Shown piece after piece: positions 1 through 9,959 of a stretch of 29,713 bases of DNA (position 1 is the first letter of the stretch; each line of letters starts with the position of its first letter). The stretch is from Stentor coeruleus. Taxonomy: Eukaryota > Ciliophora > Heterotrichea > Heterotrichida > Stentoridae. Made by a program: the position numbers and the translations under genes. The notes beneath the pieces were generated by a model. That model was given only the letters and a program-made list of their open reading frames with translations, made no database searches and was not told the DNA's origin. Location of the stretch: assembly GCA_001970955.1 (NCBI GenBank), contig MPUH01000911.1, forward strand, positions 1 to 29,713, in the 5' to 3' direction.

Positions 1-1
1 T

Positions 2-414
2 CTTAAGCTTATAGCAAAAATACTTGAAATTAATGTTGAAAGTGTTGTAAAATTTCTTGTATCCGAAGACATTATTGGGAGTTTTATGAATGATCAAGAT
101 AAGACTCAAGATATTTTTAATGGTAAAGTTATGGAGGACTGCGAAAAATCATGGTTTATAATTTGTTCTGATATAGTTGAAATTATTATGATACAAAAAG
201 AGCTTGCTAAAGGTACTGGGAGGACTGCGAAAAATCATGGTTTATAATTTGTTCTGATATAGTTGAAATTATTATGATACAAAAAGAGCTTGCTAAAGGT
301 ACTGGAGAGAAAACTAAAAGGATAAGAGAACTAGAAGAAGATTTTGAAAAGAAACTATCTCAGTATCAACCTGGTTGGGTTAAGAAGATTTATAAGTATT
401 TTAGGAGAATTTAG
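2..414 (+). pseudogene. 3' end of an unknown protein gene, frame broken by an 86-bp tandem duplication
   Basis: One frame is open from base 2 into a segment that is then repeated (133-219 and 219-305). Because the repeat unit is 86 bp, reading through both copies shifts frame and stops soon after. With one copy removed, the frame runs on through a charged helical tail (KRIRELEEDFEKK) to a TAG at 412-414, ending in KKIYKYFRRI. The 5' end lies outside the window. I do not recognise the family. The visible part is mixed hydrophobic and charged, with no signal peptide or membrane span. The duplication may be an assembly error like the N-flanked ones elsewhere in the window, in which case this is an ordinary intact gene end; or it may be a real lesion. 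The next gene (Rab) is convergent. Confidence 0.55.
133..305. repeat. 86-bp perfect tandem duplication
   Basis: Bases 133-219 match 219-305 with an offset of 86. No N separates the copies, unlike the four N-flanked duplications in the window. 86 is not a multiple of three, and one copy gives a continuous reading frame. This favours an assembly artefact or a very recent duplication. Confidence 0.85.
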
Positions 415-918
415 GCTAATAATGAATATAAATACTTAATAAAAAATATTATGAAATGCATGAACTTGTTAATCAAAATTTAATAGTATTTTGAAATATA
501 TTATTTGGCATAATTTTTTAATTTCAATATCTCCATTGCAAATCAAACATTTATAACTATTTTATTAATTCTTGCATTATAAACTATACCTAATTGTATT
601 TCTTACTTATTATTAACTATTTACTAGCATTAAACTATAGCATTGATTAGCAAGTCTTACCATATACAAATTCGCACCATACGAAAAACCCTATTACATC
701 ATGCATTATATCTTAATATTTTTTTATCCCTAAAATTACCAAAGCCACTCTATAATTCCCATTTAAACGTAAACTTATATTCTCTACAATCATCTTCAGA
801 CTATATTTTCTCTATTCCATTAAAAATTATTTCAAACAATCATGACATAATTAAATAATAATAAACCACTTTTTTATATCTCTGATTCCCTCCATACTTC
901 TTTACCTTAAAAACTTTC
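415..918. other. AT-rich intergenic region between convergent genes
   Basis: This is the shared 3' flank of the gene ending at 414 and the Rab gene. From about 640 the + strand is rich in C and poor in G, so it is G-rich relative to the Rab coding strand, as in other 3' flanks here. An open frame at 643-858 starts with TTG and has low-complexity composition; I do not consider it a gene. No RNA gene or repeat was seen. Confidence 0.6.
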
Positions 919-1533
919 CTAGCAGCATTTTTTCTTTCTTTCAATAGGACTACTCAGTGTTATACTATCTTTAATAACAAAATTCTCACGTGAGCTTTTC
1001 TTATATTTCTTTGTCAATGCATCAGAAATATTCACAAACAACTCTGTAATGTTTAAATTATTCTTAGCTGAAGTAAAAAATATAGGTGCTTTTATTGATT
1101 CAGCAAACATCTTAGCATCATTAAATTCATCTAACCCATTTGTCAAGTCAGTTTTGTTTATAGCGACAAATACTAAAACTTCTTCACCTAAAATATCTTT
1201 GACGATTTTATTATACCATTTTGATAGAGTCTCAACTTTGTTATCATGAGTTGCATCTGCTACTAAGACTACTGCTTTGCTGTTTCGGGAATAAAGGGCT
1301 GAGATACTGTCATAACGTTCTTGTCCTGCAGTGTCCCAAATGTAGAGTTTTAGGATTAGTTTTTCATATTCAATTGTGTGTAGGTAGAAACTTGCCCCAA
1401 TTGTACAGTCAGCTCTAACGTCGAAGGTACCGTTTATGTATCTGGTAATTATGCTGGATTTACCTGATCCAGAATCTCCTACTATTACAACTTTAGCTTG
1501 AAATTCTTCTTTGCGAGTGAAGCTATTTTTCAT
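919..1533 (-). CDS. Rab-family small GTPase, Rab5/Rab21-like
   Basis: This is a 204-residue Ras-superfamily GTPase that should act as a membrane-traffic switch. Visible motifs: P-loop GDSGSGKSS (about residues 19-27); switch I with the conserved Thr in DCTIGASF; switch II in WDTAGQERYDS; base-specificity motifs NKTD and SAK. The protein ends KKKCC, a double-cysteine tail typical of Rab geranylgeranylation and so of membrane anchoring. The TIGASF and ERYDS context is closest to the endocytic Rab5/21/22 group, but the exact subfamily is an inference. I start at the ATG at 1531-1533, preceded by ATATA. The open frame runs on to a GTG at 1584, but an ATG giving MKNSFTRKEEFQAKVV is the normal Rab layout. 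Stop is TAG. No intron is seen. Confidence 0.93.
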   Translation of the reverse strand: MKNSFTRKEEFQAKVVIVGDSGSGKSSIITRYINGTFDVRADCTIGASFYLHTIEYEKLILKLYIWDTAGQERYDSISALYSRNSKAVVLVADATHDNKVETLSKWYNKIVKDILGEEVLVFVAINKTDLTNGLDEFNDAKMFAESIKAPIFFTSAKNNLNITELFVNISDALTKKYKKSSRENFVIKDSITLSSPIERKKKCC

Positions 1534-2003
1534 TATATCCAAAAGCAAATATTCGCCAAATGCAATCCTAAATATAAACCACACAATCGCTCAAATACTT
1601 AAAAACTACATAAATCTAAATNGCCAAATGCAATCCTAAATATAAACCACACAATCGCTCAAATACTTAAAAACTACATAAATCTAAATTCTTCTCTTAA
1701 CATAAACATTATTTATAAAAAAATCCAACAGTTACCTATCATAAATAGTTTAACCCACTTAACTAACTGCCTATAAAAATACACAACTTTTAATCATAAA
1801 CAATCTACAACAAAAAAAAATCTCATCTCTTTTCACTTCCCCTTAACACAAAATCTACCAAACATCAAACCTTTCTAAAATCCTCATTTCCCATTAAAAA
1901 CTTTACATTATCAAACCCATACCTTTCTTAATCCAAAATTTCCAATTCTATTCCCATTCTCCTAAAACTCTTATATTTCAAAATCTTTCTTAATATATAA
2001 ACA
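1534..2003. other. Divergent intergenic region, G-poor on the + strand
   Basis: This must hold the promoters of the Rab gene (-) and the giant + gene. It contains an N at 1622 flanked by a duplicated 67-bp stretch. From about 1690 to 2003 the + strand has almost no G; a hand count of 1801-1860 gives 0 G and 19 C. The sequence TAATATATAAACA directly precedes the ATG at 2004. No RNA gene was seen. Confidence 0.6.
1555..1689. repeat. Unmerged contig overlap around N at 1622
   Basis: Bases 1555-1621 are repeated at 1623-1689, separated by a single N. This is the signature of two contig ends that overlap but were joined end to end by a scaffolder. It lies upstream of the Rab ATG and changes no coding sequence. 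Confidence 0.9.
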
Positions 2004-5000
2004 ATGGAAGATGATCAGTTTTTCAAGTCTTCAGACAACCTTGAAGCACAGCTAGATAAAATTCGTGAACTCTATCTAATGCATAAAGAGCTTAAAAGTC
2101 GTCACGAAGTATCAATGGATCCTAGAACCAAAGCGCGGTCTCATAAACTCGTCTATTCCTCCAAACAAGAAACTCCATTCCTTAAAGATCCTGATAGTCA
2201 GAAGCTTTTCCGAGAGCAAATCATCAATAAAATAAGTGAAGTTCCAAGTTTAAAACCAATACCTTTTTATGCAGATCAACTATTAACAGAATATTTAACT
2301 TCAGAACTTAAAGCTAACCCAGCAGAAATCCGTAAGACAGTTTCTGATTATTTTTTTTCACATATCAGGTATTTACAACAATTAAAAACTAAAGTTCTTC
2401 TTGATTGGGGCTTTTTATCTGAAAAAAGTCCAGAAATATCAACGACTGAACTTACGAATAAACTTAAAGATATACATACAGAACTTGATGATTATATTTC
2501 AAGATATGAACGTTTAAGATATGATGAAGAATATGAAAATACAAGAGTTAGACCATCACCTAAGACTGAAGATGGGACGAATTTGTTTCATGAGGAACCG
2601 GTTGTTTTGTTTAGTAGTTTGGCTAAGGATGATTTACAGATTTATATTGAGGCTCATGTAAGTAAGATGAAAAGAGAAAGGGAATTTGATAGGTTTAAAT
2701 CTAGGCTTAAGTGGATGTGGGTTGGTAGTAGGATGGAGTTATGGAAAAAGTCAATTGGCTATTTGACGAGTTTGCATGAAAAAAGTTCAGCGAGGATTGT
2801 TACATTAAAAAAAACTCAGGATTCAGTTTTTATACCTTCTGCGATTAGAGAAAATGTTGATATGCCTCCGACAATTATAACTTCGACACATCATTTGCAG
2901 AATTTGCTTAATTTCACTGGTGCGGAATTTGGCTTGAAAACAGATTTGGAATTAGATGACGGTCATTCTTTAGCTTATCAAGTAACACATCTTCTTCCTG
3001 AATTATTTGAATTACAAAGACAACGTTTAGACTGGAATCCATATGGCTCACATGAAGAAAGAGAAAAAGCTGGAATTAGACTAGCAAATCTTCAGTCATT
3101 AAAAGTTCATAGACTAAGCGCAATCCGTAAAGCTAATGATGTTGCTCAACATGGAGACCTTGAAGAACCAAGTATGATTAAAGAATTCAAACTTCTTGAT
3201 GCAATTGAAACTGAGTGGTTAGGTTTTATAAAACTTAAACCTGAAGCTTCAGTTTGGGAAAAACGCCAAAGAGCAAAACTCGAACTATGTAAACGAGATA
3301 ATTTATTGGAAAATGCATTTAATGTTCTTGATTTACAAGACTTACCAACAGTAAATAAACTTTTAGAAGAGTTTTCAGTAGGATATGCAGACAGGGCAAA
3401 TAAAATCCTCAGAATAAAGCCAGACTTAAAAAATACTGAAACTTATTTCAAGAGTTATTTTACAAATATTATCATAGAAAGGAACTTAGACTCTAAATTC
3501 CATAATGAAGGAGTAAATCTACCCCCACAATGTATAAAATCCTTATACACTTTAAGGATGATAAAATCAAGAACTTTAAAACAAAGGCTTTTAGATATAT
3601 TAAATGTATATAGAAGTGTTCAAAAAAGACTTGCTTATGATATGTGCGATATAGGGACTAGAGAAGAACTTAGACCAGAAGCTCAATTATCACCCTATCC
3701 AAATGGTTCAGAAGGTTTTAATCCATCTTTACATTATAGAGAACAAGTGTCTATGGAATATTATCCAGAAAGATTCCCAGGGTTATATGGACGACGAGAT
3801 TCTATTGAAAAATTTGATGGGGATTTTTATGTAAAAAACAATAAAGACTTATATATTGTTTATAGCATAATAGACAAAGATTATCGAGAACTTATTGAAG
3901 AACTTATAAAAATCGGCAGTTACTATATAGAAAAATATGAAACTGGAGAAAATGCCCCGTTTATCGACAGAGATTTTTTTGCTGCTGAACTTCTTGAAGT
4001 CGAAGTGAATTTCCAGTCAACAAAACTTGNAATAGACAAAGATTATCGAGAACTTATTGAAGAACTTATAAAAATCGGCAGTTACTATATAGAAAAATAT
4101 GAAACTGGAGAAAATGCCCCGTTTATAGACAGAGATTTTTTTGCTGCTGAACTTCTTGAAGTCGAAGTGAATTTCCAGTCAACAAAACTTGAACTTATAT
4201 TAAAATACCTTGAAATCTATAATCATTCTATAGATACCCAAGACCAGGTTGCCCAAGTTATCACAAACCTCATGGCTTTAAGACCTCGACTCCACCTTCA
4301 AAGTTCTTATTTCTGTCAAAGCTATTGGGCTCATATTGACTCTATAAAACAGCATATTTCCTTATTACAAACCATAATTGACTCTTTTGCATTTAAAACT
4401 CCTGAAGACTTAGTTTTTGATAGTCGTTTTGCAAGTCTTATTACTATTAAACCTATTATTGAAAAGTGTCTTTTTGAACTTAATCTTGTTATGGAAATTG
4501 AATCCCCACTTCATTATACCGCTCTTGAATATGCAGCCTGGCATCATGCGCATTATGATTGGAAAATAAGCCAATGCTATTCTTTAGTAATTTTTGATGA
4601 TGGGGTTTTACTTGATAACCCAAAATTTGTATTAGATGTAGCTCAAGAGCTTAGTAATGAAGCAAAATCAGGGAATATTGCCCATTTCCCTGTGATCCCA
4701 CCTGCACTTTTTGAAGGGAAAAAAGTTAAGGTTACGACAATGGTGCCAAGTGAATTGAGTATTTGTTGTAATTATTTTGAAGCATGGAGATTCAGATATT
4801 TATTAGAAAAAGCTATTATTGATTGTTATGTTTTAGAAGAAATTTATAAAAAACAAGCTTCGCTTATGAAAAAAGATATTCTAACTGTTGAACATGCTGA
4901 TTGGGGTGTTGGGTTAAGACATTTTCCTGAAGTTGATGAAGGCCCTGGGAGTAAAAAAGAGTTTTGGTTGCCAGCTTTTGAAATCGACTCAAAGCTTAAA

Positions 5001-8000
5001 GCGAATTTCCATTTCTCACATATTGGAGCTTTGAAACATATAATGTTACCATGGGGAATTGAAGAGCTTAGGAGTATTTATGCGTATCAGATAATGCATA
5101 AACATTTACTAGTTATTGGTGTGCAGATTAATCAAAATTTACTTGATAAATGGGTTAAACAGATTTCTGAAGTTGAGGTTATAAGAGATTATCAGTATTA
5201 CAGTACATCTTTTACTTATCAAATCTCTAACCTTTTACATGATGACGAGCTCAATAGTGAAAAAGTTGAAAGCGAGATAAAAAAAATCCAATCTAAAATA
5301 GTTGTCGATTCTTCAAAATATTACTTTGATACAAAATCTAGAAAAACTCGTAATAGACAAAGACTTGAAGGTGCATATAAAAGAATTGCAGAAAAATATA
5401 AAGGGCATTTTGCTGAAAGTGATTATATTGGTATTATAATCAGAAATTTAAGAGTTATGCTTTTAGATGGTTATTGTAGAGAAGTTCTTAGAGATGCATA
5501 TCATGATGCAATAAAAGTACAACTTTGTAAGGTTTTTATGGAATATAAACGTTTATTAAAAATAGTCCCGATTGATGTTTATAAAGATACATTTGAAGGT
5601 GGTGAGGATCGTAATAGACAAATTCTTAATGAATCAGGCGAAGTTACTAATATAGAATTTATTCCAACTGTTGAAGAAATAATGAAAATGCGAGGTTTTA
5701 AAGATGAAGATAGAGAAAATTGGAGGGGTTGGGAACCTTTTGTCAAAGCTGAAACCTCAGATATTCAAGCTTTATATAGATCGTATAAATCACGTGAGTC
5801 AACAGTATCTTTATTGCTATTTAAAAATGATTGGGAATTCAAGTCTCCATTAAGAACAAGTTTAGAAATATCAGTTTCTGTTATTCAAGTTATACAAATA
5901 TGGACGTTTTTGAATTTGTTAGGGGAAAAAGTTACGGAAGTTATGAATTTGCAAGAATCTAACATGGCTGGGGAGAATTACTGGGGAATTGATATAAAAA
6001 ACATAGGGGAAAAATCGAAGAAGAAAATTTTAGATGAAATGCTTGATACGCAGAATCCGAAGTATTTGTTAGAAGAAGCTATAAAAAGGTCGTTGAGTAA
6101 TTTGAAGGTAATGACTTTTCAGTATCAGGACACAGGGAAAAATGATCAACTACTTTTGGCTGTTGCCCAATCACGAAGGGCGTTTTATATACTGTCTTTA
6201 GCGATATTCCAGTCTTTACACCATTCGTTGATGCATGAAAAAAACAAAGACTCAGGTGAGGTTATTGAATTTATATCTTACCTGTTTAGATATTCAAGAA
6301 GGAGGTTTTCTATACAAAACCATCCTTTAGCTCCATTATTTTCTAATCCAAAATTCGAAGTCCTTGAAACCTGCCAAAGGACTGTTTTTATCACAAATGA
6401 ATATTCTGATATAGTCCCAGGGTGTTATATATGGGAATTCGAATGGGGTATGCTAGAAGTTTCTTCTGAAGAACGCAACCACACTTTAGCAACAACAACA
6501 GCTATGCAGCTTAAAATGGAAAACCTTCTATCTTTACGTCATAGCCCCAAAGGACACAATTCCTTAGAATTAGCTCAAGCAACTTGTGCATATATCGCCC
6601 CAGAGCTCGAATGCTGGAGACTAAAAACCGCATTATTTGTGTTAAAAACTGGAGATCTTGTAAGTGACCCTGGGGTTTATGAAAAGCTTTTATCTCAATA
6701 CAAAGACATCCTTGAATGGAAAAACGATAAAACCCATCAAGTTGATACTGATGACCATATAAAAAACCCAATATCAGCTGAAGTTATACTTTTAAAAGAC
6801 ATATTTAATAGTAAAATTTGCACTAGCACAATAAGATTCCTTCAATCTGAAATGGATCAACTATCCAAAGCTAGTAGTGAAGAAGGGGCATATACAAGTA
6901 CTGAAAGTTTTACTTGTAATATAGTCATACCTTATACTGATGTTCATAGAAAAGTTGGTGTTTTACACAATTTCCTTAATGTCCTAAGAAACCGTGGGTC
7001 TATAGTCGATGCGCCAAGTTCAGGTAAAGCACTTGTTTTTTCAGTAAAAGATCTCACACAACTAACAAAAAGATTCACAGAACAAGTCTTAAGATATGTT
7101 GATGGGGAATTTAGGATTCAAGAAGAAAACCACACAACTGTGCTTAAGAAATCAGTTCATGAAATCATGAAAAAAAACCAAGAAATTCATTTATTAAAAA
7201 GAAATATTGATAGTTTAAGGTCGAATATTATCAATTTGGTTAATGCACAATTAGCACAAAAAGGTACTCAGCTTATATATGAACTTGATATATCAATGAG
7301 ACAGTTATTAGAAATAAGAGATAATAGTAAGGATTTAGAGAATCAGCTTGTAGGGTTAATAAGAAAAGAGCTTACGGAGAAAATAAAAGCTCAACAGGAT
7401 GAAATTAAAAGCCTTGAAGACAAGTTTTCAGATTTTACTGATGATGTAGCCCAAGAGATGAAAACTGATATTGATGCTAGAAAAAATGAAGCACTTAGTG
7501 AACTTAAAGGCCATGCGGGGAAGTATAAGAATTTTAGTAGTTCGGAGATTAAGGAAGAAACAAAACAACCTAAATCTAAAAGGACATTAGTTAGAATACA
7601 GGAGATGATAAGGAAAATGCTTAATAAAAACCAATGGGAAAGACTTCAAAGCGCACAAACATTTGATAAACACCTTCAAGACCTTAAATCACAACTTAGT
7701 TCTAATGATTATCTAGCAGAACAGTTAAAAGAATCACAAAGAAGAGAGGGATTACTTAAACAGGAGTTATCGTATACACAACAAGCTTTATCTGCAGCAG
7801 AAAAACTAGCTGAAAAACTTCAGACACAAATTGAAGATATGAATAGTCAAAGATTACGCTTACAACAATATAAAGCTAGTAAAGGTAAAAGACTTTCAGA
7901 ATTAGAAGAACAAGTTAAACAATATGAAAAAATTGAGTTTCTTGATAATCAGAAATTACTTAATCATTTTATGAAACAAACAAGGAGGATTCAGGTACAA

Positions 8001-8396
8001 AAAAATGGAGATTTAGAAGGATATAAACAATATTTAAGTCAACATAATGCTTTTCAAAGGGAAATCAAAGAGATTAAAAAGAAGATTAAAAAAGAAAGGA
8101 CGTTAAAACTTGAAGCTTATGATCAGTTAAGTCTTTATAAGGAAGAAATGCAAGGGATTGAACAGGATCAAGATCCATCATTGAAATTGTGGCAAGGAAG
8201 GTATTATGAGATGCTTGAAGAAGTTAGGAATAATAAAGAGGACAATATGAGATTGAGAGAAAGGTTTGTTGAACATGGGGATTATGAGTTTATTGAAAGG
8301 TTCCCCGATTTGATAAGACCGAAAAGTAATGTCTCGTTACCAAGTGTGCATTTGAGGACACCAAAATCTTCATCGATGAGAAGTGCGAAACCTTAG
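2004..8396 (+). CDS. Giant helical/coiled-coil protein, possibly CCDC162/DUF4549-like
   Basis: One uninterrupted frame encodes 2130 residues as assembled. 54 of these (including one unknown residue at the N) come from an unmerged contig overlap at 3869-4191; collapsing 162 nt keeps the frame and gives 2076 residues. The start ATG follows ATATAAACA; the stop is TAG. The first 150 residues (helical, with a basic middle and a FFSHIRYLQQLKTK helix) resemble the DUF4549 region of CCDC162-type proteins. I base this on length and pattern from memory only, so it is tentative. The centre (about residues 300-1700) is mostly helical with many Trp and Tyr and few low-complexity stretches. The C-terminal third has long coiled coils (from QEEN to KEEMQGIEQD) and then a basic Pro/Ser tail. 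There is no signal peptide, membrane span or known enzyme motif. A ciliary or cytoskeletal role is plausible but unproven. Confidence 0.88.
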   Translation: MEDDQFFKSSDNLEAQLDKIRELYLMHKELKSRHEVSMDPRTKARSHKLVYSSKQETPFLKDPDSQKLFREQIINKISEVPSLKPIPFYADQLLTEYLTSELKANPAEIRKTVSDYFFSHIRYLQQLKTKVLLDWGFLSEKSPEISTTELTNKLKDIHTELDDYISRYERLRYDEEYENTRVRPSPKTEDGTNLFHEEPVVLFSSLAKDDLQIYIEAHVSKMKREREFDRFKSRLKWMWVGSRMELWKKSIGYLTSLHEKSSARIVTLKKTQDSVFIPSAIRENVDMPPTIITSTHHLQNLLNFTGAEFGLKTDLELDDGHSLAYQVTHLLPELFELQRQRLDWNPYGSHEEREKAGIRLANLQSLKVHRLSAIRKANDVAQHGDLEEPSMIKEFKLLDAIETEWLGFIKLKPEASVWEKRQRAKLELCKRDNLLENAFNVLDLQDLPTVNKLLEEFSVGYADRANKILRIKPDLKNTETYFKSYFTNIIIERNLDSKFHNEGVNLPPQCIKSLYTLRMIKSRTLKQRLLDILNVYRSVQKRLAYDMCDIGTREELRPEAQLSPYPNGSEGFNPSLHYREQVSMEYYPERFPGLYGRRDSIEKFDGDFYVKNNKDLYIVYSIIDKDYRELIEELIKIGSYYIEKYETGENAPFIDRDFFAAELLEVEVNFQSTKLXIDKDYRELIEELIKIGSYYIEKYETGENAPFIDRDFFAAELLEVEVNFQSTKLELILKYLEIYNHSIDTQDQVAQVITNLMALRPRLHLQSSYFCQSYWAHIDSIKQHISLLQTIIDSFAFKTPEDLVFDSRFASLITIKPIIEKCLFELNLVMEIESPLHYTALEYAAWHHAHYDWKISQCYSLVIFDDGVLLDNPKFVLDVAQELSNEAKSGNIAHFPVIPPALFEGKKVKVTTMVPSELSICCNYFEAWRFRYLLEKAIIDCYVLEEIYKKQASLMKKDILTVEHADWGVGLRHFPEVDEGPGSKKEFWLPAFEIDSKLKANFHFSHIGALKHIMLPWGIEELRSIYAYQIMHKHLLVIGVQINQNLLDKWVKQISEVEVIRDYQYYSTSFTYQISNLLHDDELNSEKVESEIKKIQSKIVVDSSKYYFDTKSRKTRNRQRLEGAYKRIAEKYKGHFAESDYIGIIIRNLRVMLLDGYCREVLRDAYHDAIKVQLCKVFMEYKRLLKIVPIDVYKDTFEGGEDRNRQILNESGEVTNIEFIPTVEEIMKMRGFKDEDRENWRGWEPFVKAETSDIQALYRSYKSRESTVSLLLFKNDWEFKSPLRTSLEISVSVIQVIQIWTFLNLLGEKVTEVMNLQESNMAGENYWGIDIKNIGEKSKKKILDEMLDTQNPKYLLEEAIKRSLSNLKVMTFQYQDTGKNDQLLLAVAQSRRAFYILSLAIFQSLHHSLMHEKNKDSGEVIEFISYLFRYSRRRFSIQNHPLAPLFSNPKFEVLETCQRTVFITNEYSDIVPGCYIWEFEWGMLEVSSEERNHTLATTTAMQLKMENLLSLRHSPKGHNSLELAQATCAYIAPELECWRLKTALFVLKTGDLVSDPGVYEKLLSQYKDILEWKNDKTHQVDTDDHIKNPISAEVILLKDIFNSKICTSTIRFLQSEMDQLSKASSEEGAYTSTESFTCNIVIPYTDVHRKVGVLHNFLNVLRNRGSIVDAPSSGKALVFSVKDLTQLTKRFTEQVLRYVDGEFRIQEENHTTVLKKSVHEIMKKNQEIHLLKRNIDSLRSNIINLVNAQLAQKGTQLIYELDISMRQLLEIRDNSKDLENQLVGLIRKELTEKIKAQQDEIKSLEDKFSDFTDDVAQEMKTDIDARKNEALSELKGHAGKYKNFSSSEIKEETKQPKSKRTLVRIQEMIRKMLNKNQWERLQSAQTFDKHLQDLKSQLSSNDYLAEQLKESQRREGLLKQELSYTQQALSAAEKLAEKLQTQIEDMNSQRLRLQQYKASKGKRLSELEEQVKQYEKIEFLDNQKLLNHFMKQTRRIQVQKNGDLEGYKQYLSQHNAFQREIKEIKKKIKKERTLKLEAYDQLSLYKEEMQGIEQDQDPSLKLWQGRYYEMLEEVRNNKEDNMRLRERFVEHGDYEFIERFPDLIRPKSNVSLPSVHLRTPKSSSMRSAKP
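3869..4191. repeat. Unmerged contig overlap around N at 4030
   Basis: Bases 3869-4029 recur at 4031-4191, separated by one N. The offset is 162, which is 54 codons, so the duplication does not break the frame. The copies differ at 3965 (c) and 4127 (a), a synonymous Ile codon change. This looks like an allelic or read-error difference between overlapping contig ends, not a protein repeat. Confidence 0.92.
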
Positions 8397-8905
8397 TTTT
8401 ATTTATTTTTGTTAATATATATGAAAGATTTTGAGGATTTTGGTAAAGTGGTTTTTGTTTGAAGAGGTTTTTTTTTTGAAGAAGCTTTTGAGGTTAATGG
8501 GTTTATGAGTATAATTATGATGAAAATATGATAGTTGCTAGAATAATGAGGATTCTAAAATAAGACAAGGTGAGTATGATATTAGGATTACAGATTTTGT
8601 TGTAAGGTAAAAGAATTAAGATGAAATATAACTCTTTTGAAGAAGAGGATATGAATATATATATAAATTTATAATAAATCTCATTCTTTTCAAGCAGAAC
8701 CTATAGCAAATAACTCAAAACACCCCCCCAAAATGAAGTCGACAGATACAAACTTTTTCTATCAAAAGTTCAACTACTTAAAATCCTTTTTCATTATTAA
8801 TTACCTTCATCCTAAATAAAATACCTTTTTTCTTTCTTTTCACTTCTACTGCATAATCTAAAATTTTATCCAACTTAATACTTATTCTTTCATATATAAT
8901 AATCA
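8397..8905. other. Intergenic region with sharp G-rich to C-rich switch
   Basis: The first half (8397-8680) is the 3' flank of the giant gene and is G-rich and C-poor on the + strand; a hand count of 8461-8520 gives 16 G and 1 C. From about 8680 the strand becomes C-rich and G-poor up to the next ATG. A C7 run lies near 8722-8728. It is followed by a short ATG frame at 8733 (about 28 codons) that could be an upstream ORF. TATATAATAATCA precedes the ATG at 8906. Confidence 0.55.
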
Positions 8906-9802
8906 ATGGAAGTCGATCATCATAACTACAGCTCGTCTGAAGAAGAAAAGCGTCAAAACCAAACTTCACATATAAAATATCACTTCCGCTTACGAGGTCT
9001 TTCAGTAACCCCAAGCTCTTTAAACGAACTCGAAAACAAGATCTTTCGTGAACTTGAGCACAAATTTAGCATGCCAATCCAATGCGAGTCTTTCAAAATT
9101 ATGGACATCGGCAAGGGCAAATACGAAATCCTCGTGGGTCTACGTTATGATAAACAAGCTGAAAAGCTCAAAGGTGTGGAACTCGACCTTAGATCTAACG
9201 GGATCACAAGGTTCGACCCTACCGAAGCTTTTCAAGCCTTACTCGAATATCGTTCCCGACGTAAAACTGTCAAAGTAGTCCGTCGGTCGCGTTCCCCAAA
9301 AACAACTCTTCCAACCCTTCTTATTCTTTACGCTCCAAAAGGTGTTACAGATAAAGATATAAAAAGTGAACTCATAAGATTAAATCTTGAAGAAATCCCA
9401 AACATTGAGTACATATTCAGCAACCTTAGCGACATTGGCGGCGGGCTTATAATAAAACTAACATTCCAGCATGTGAGAACTGTTGAAGAACTATGCAAAG
9501 CTGAATTCACTTTAAAAAATAAAGACGTTCTTATGCTAGAACCATCATTAAAACACGATTTAGAAAAAAGTGTCAAACACGCAATAATCCATCATCAGAT
9601 TCTAATTGAAAGCGAAGAAGACTATTCAAATGATGAGATTAAAGGTATTTTAGCACAATTCGGAAAGGTTTGCCAGGTTGATAGGAGAAAAAACAAATTT
9701 CTTGTAACTTTCACCCAATTACGCAGTGCTAAACAAGCTTTACGTGCTGAATTTATCACTGATAGAGAGCGCAAATTAGGTATAACTAAGAACCAAAACT
9801 AG
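8906..9802 (+). CDS. Protein with tandem degenerate RRM-like units
   Basis: 298 residues. After a short acidic/Ser N-terminus there are what look like three beta-alpha-beta-beta-alpha-beta units: about 24-110, 137-210 (LLILYAP at the first strand) and 231-281 (QILIESEEDYSNDEIKGI then FLVTFTQLRSAKQAL, which has the RRM rhythm with FGKV between). The aromatic RNP residues are mostly missing, so RNA binding is an inference and the units may be protein-binding RRM relatives. A basic stretch RSRRKTVKVVRRSRSPK (about 116-132) links units 1 and 2. The first 400 bases of the gene are clearly richer in G+C and in C-ending codons than the rest. Stop is TAG. The next gene starts 157 bp downstream on the same strand. 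Confidence 0.85.
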   Translation: MEVDHHNYSSSEEEKRQNQTSHIKYHFRLRGLSVTPSSLNELENKIFRELEHKFSMPIQCESFKIMDIGKGKYEILVGLRYDKQAEKLKGVELDLRSNGITRFDPTEAFQALLEYRSRRKTVKVVRRSRSPKTTLPTLLILYAPKGVTDKDIKSELIRLNLEEIPNIEYIFSNLSDIGGGLIIKLTFQHVRTVEELCKAEFTLKNKDVLMLEPSLKHDLEKSVKHAIIHHQILIESEEDYSNDEIKGILAQFGKVCQVDRRKNKFLVTFTQLRSAKQALRAEFITDRERKLGITKNQN

Positions 9803-9959
9803 TCCCTGTTCTATTTTTAGCTACTTTTAGATCTTAAATTGCCCTTTGAAAATAAATTTTATAGAAAATAATCAGAGGTATGGATGGATTATCAGGATTT
9901 GCTGATTTTTGTAGGCTTTAAACTGTAGGTTTTATAAGAAAAACTTAAAGATTATAATA

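Noticed and set aside
643..858. 71-codon open frame on the + strand
   Set aside because: Starts with TTG, has low-complexity AT-rich composition and lies in the 3' flank of the Rab gene; no domain or coding bias.
1534..1584. 17-residue N-terminal extension of the Rab frame
   Set aside because: Begins with GTG, not ATG, and overlaps the duplicated contig end; the ATG at 1533 gives a normal Rab N-terminus.
3331..3375. 16-nt GTAAATAAACTTTTAG inside the giant gene, a possible intron
   Set aside because: It reads as ordinary helical sequence (TVNKLLEEF) in frame; removing 16 nt would break the frame.
8733..8818. Short ATG frame upstream of the RRM-like gene, possible upstream ORF or exon
   Set aside because: Only about 28 codons and no 15-nt intron was found that would join it in frame to the gene at 8906.
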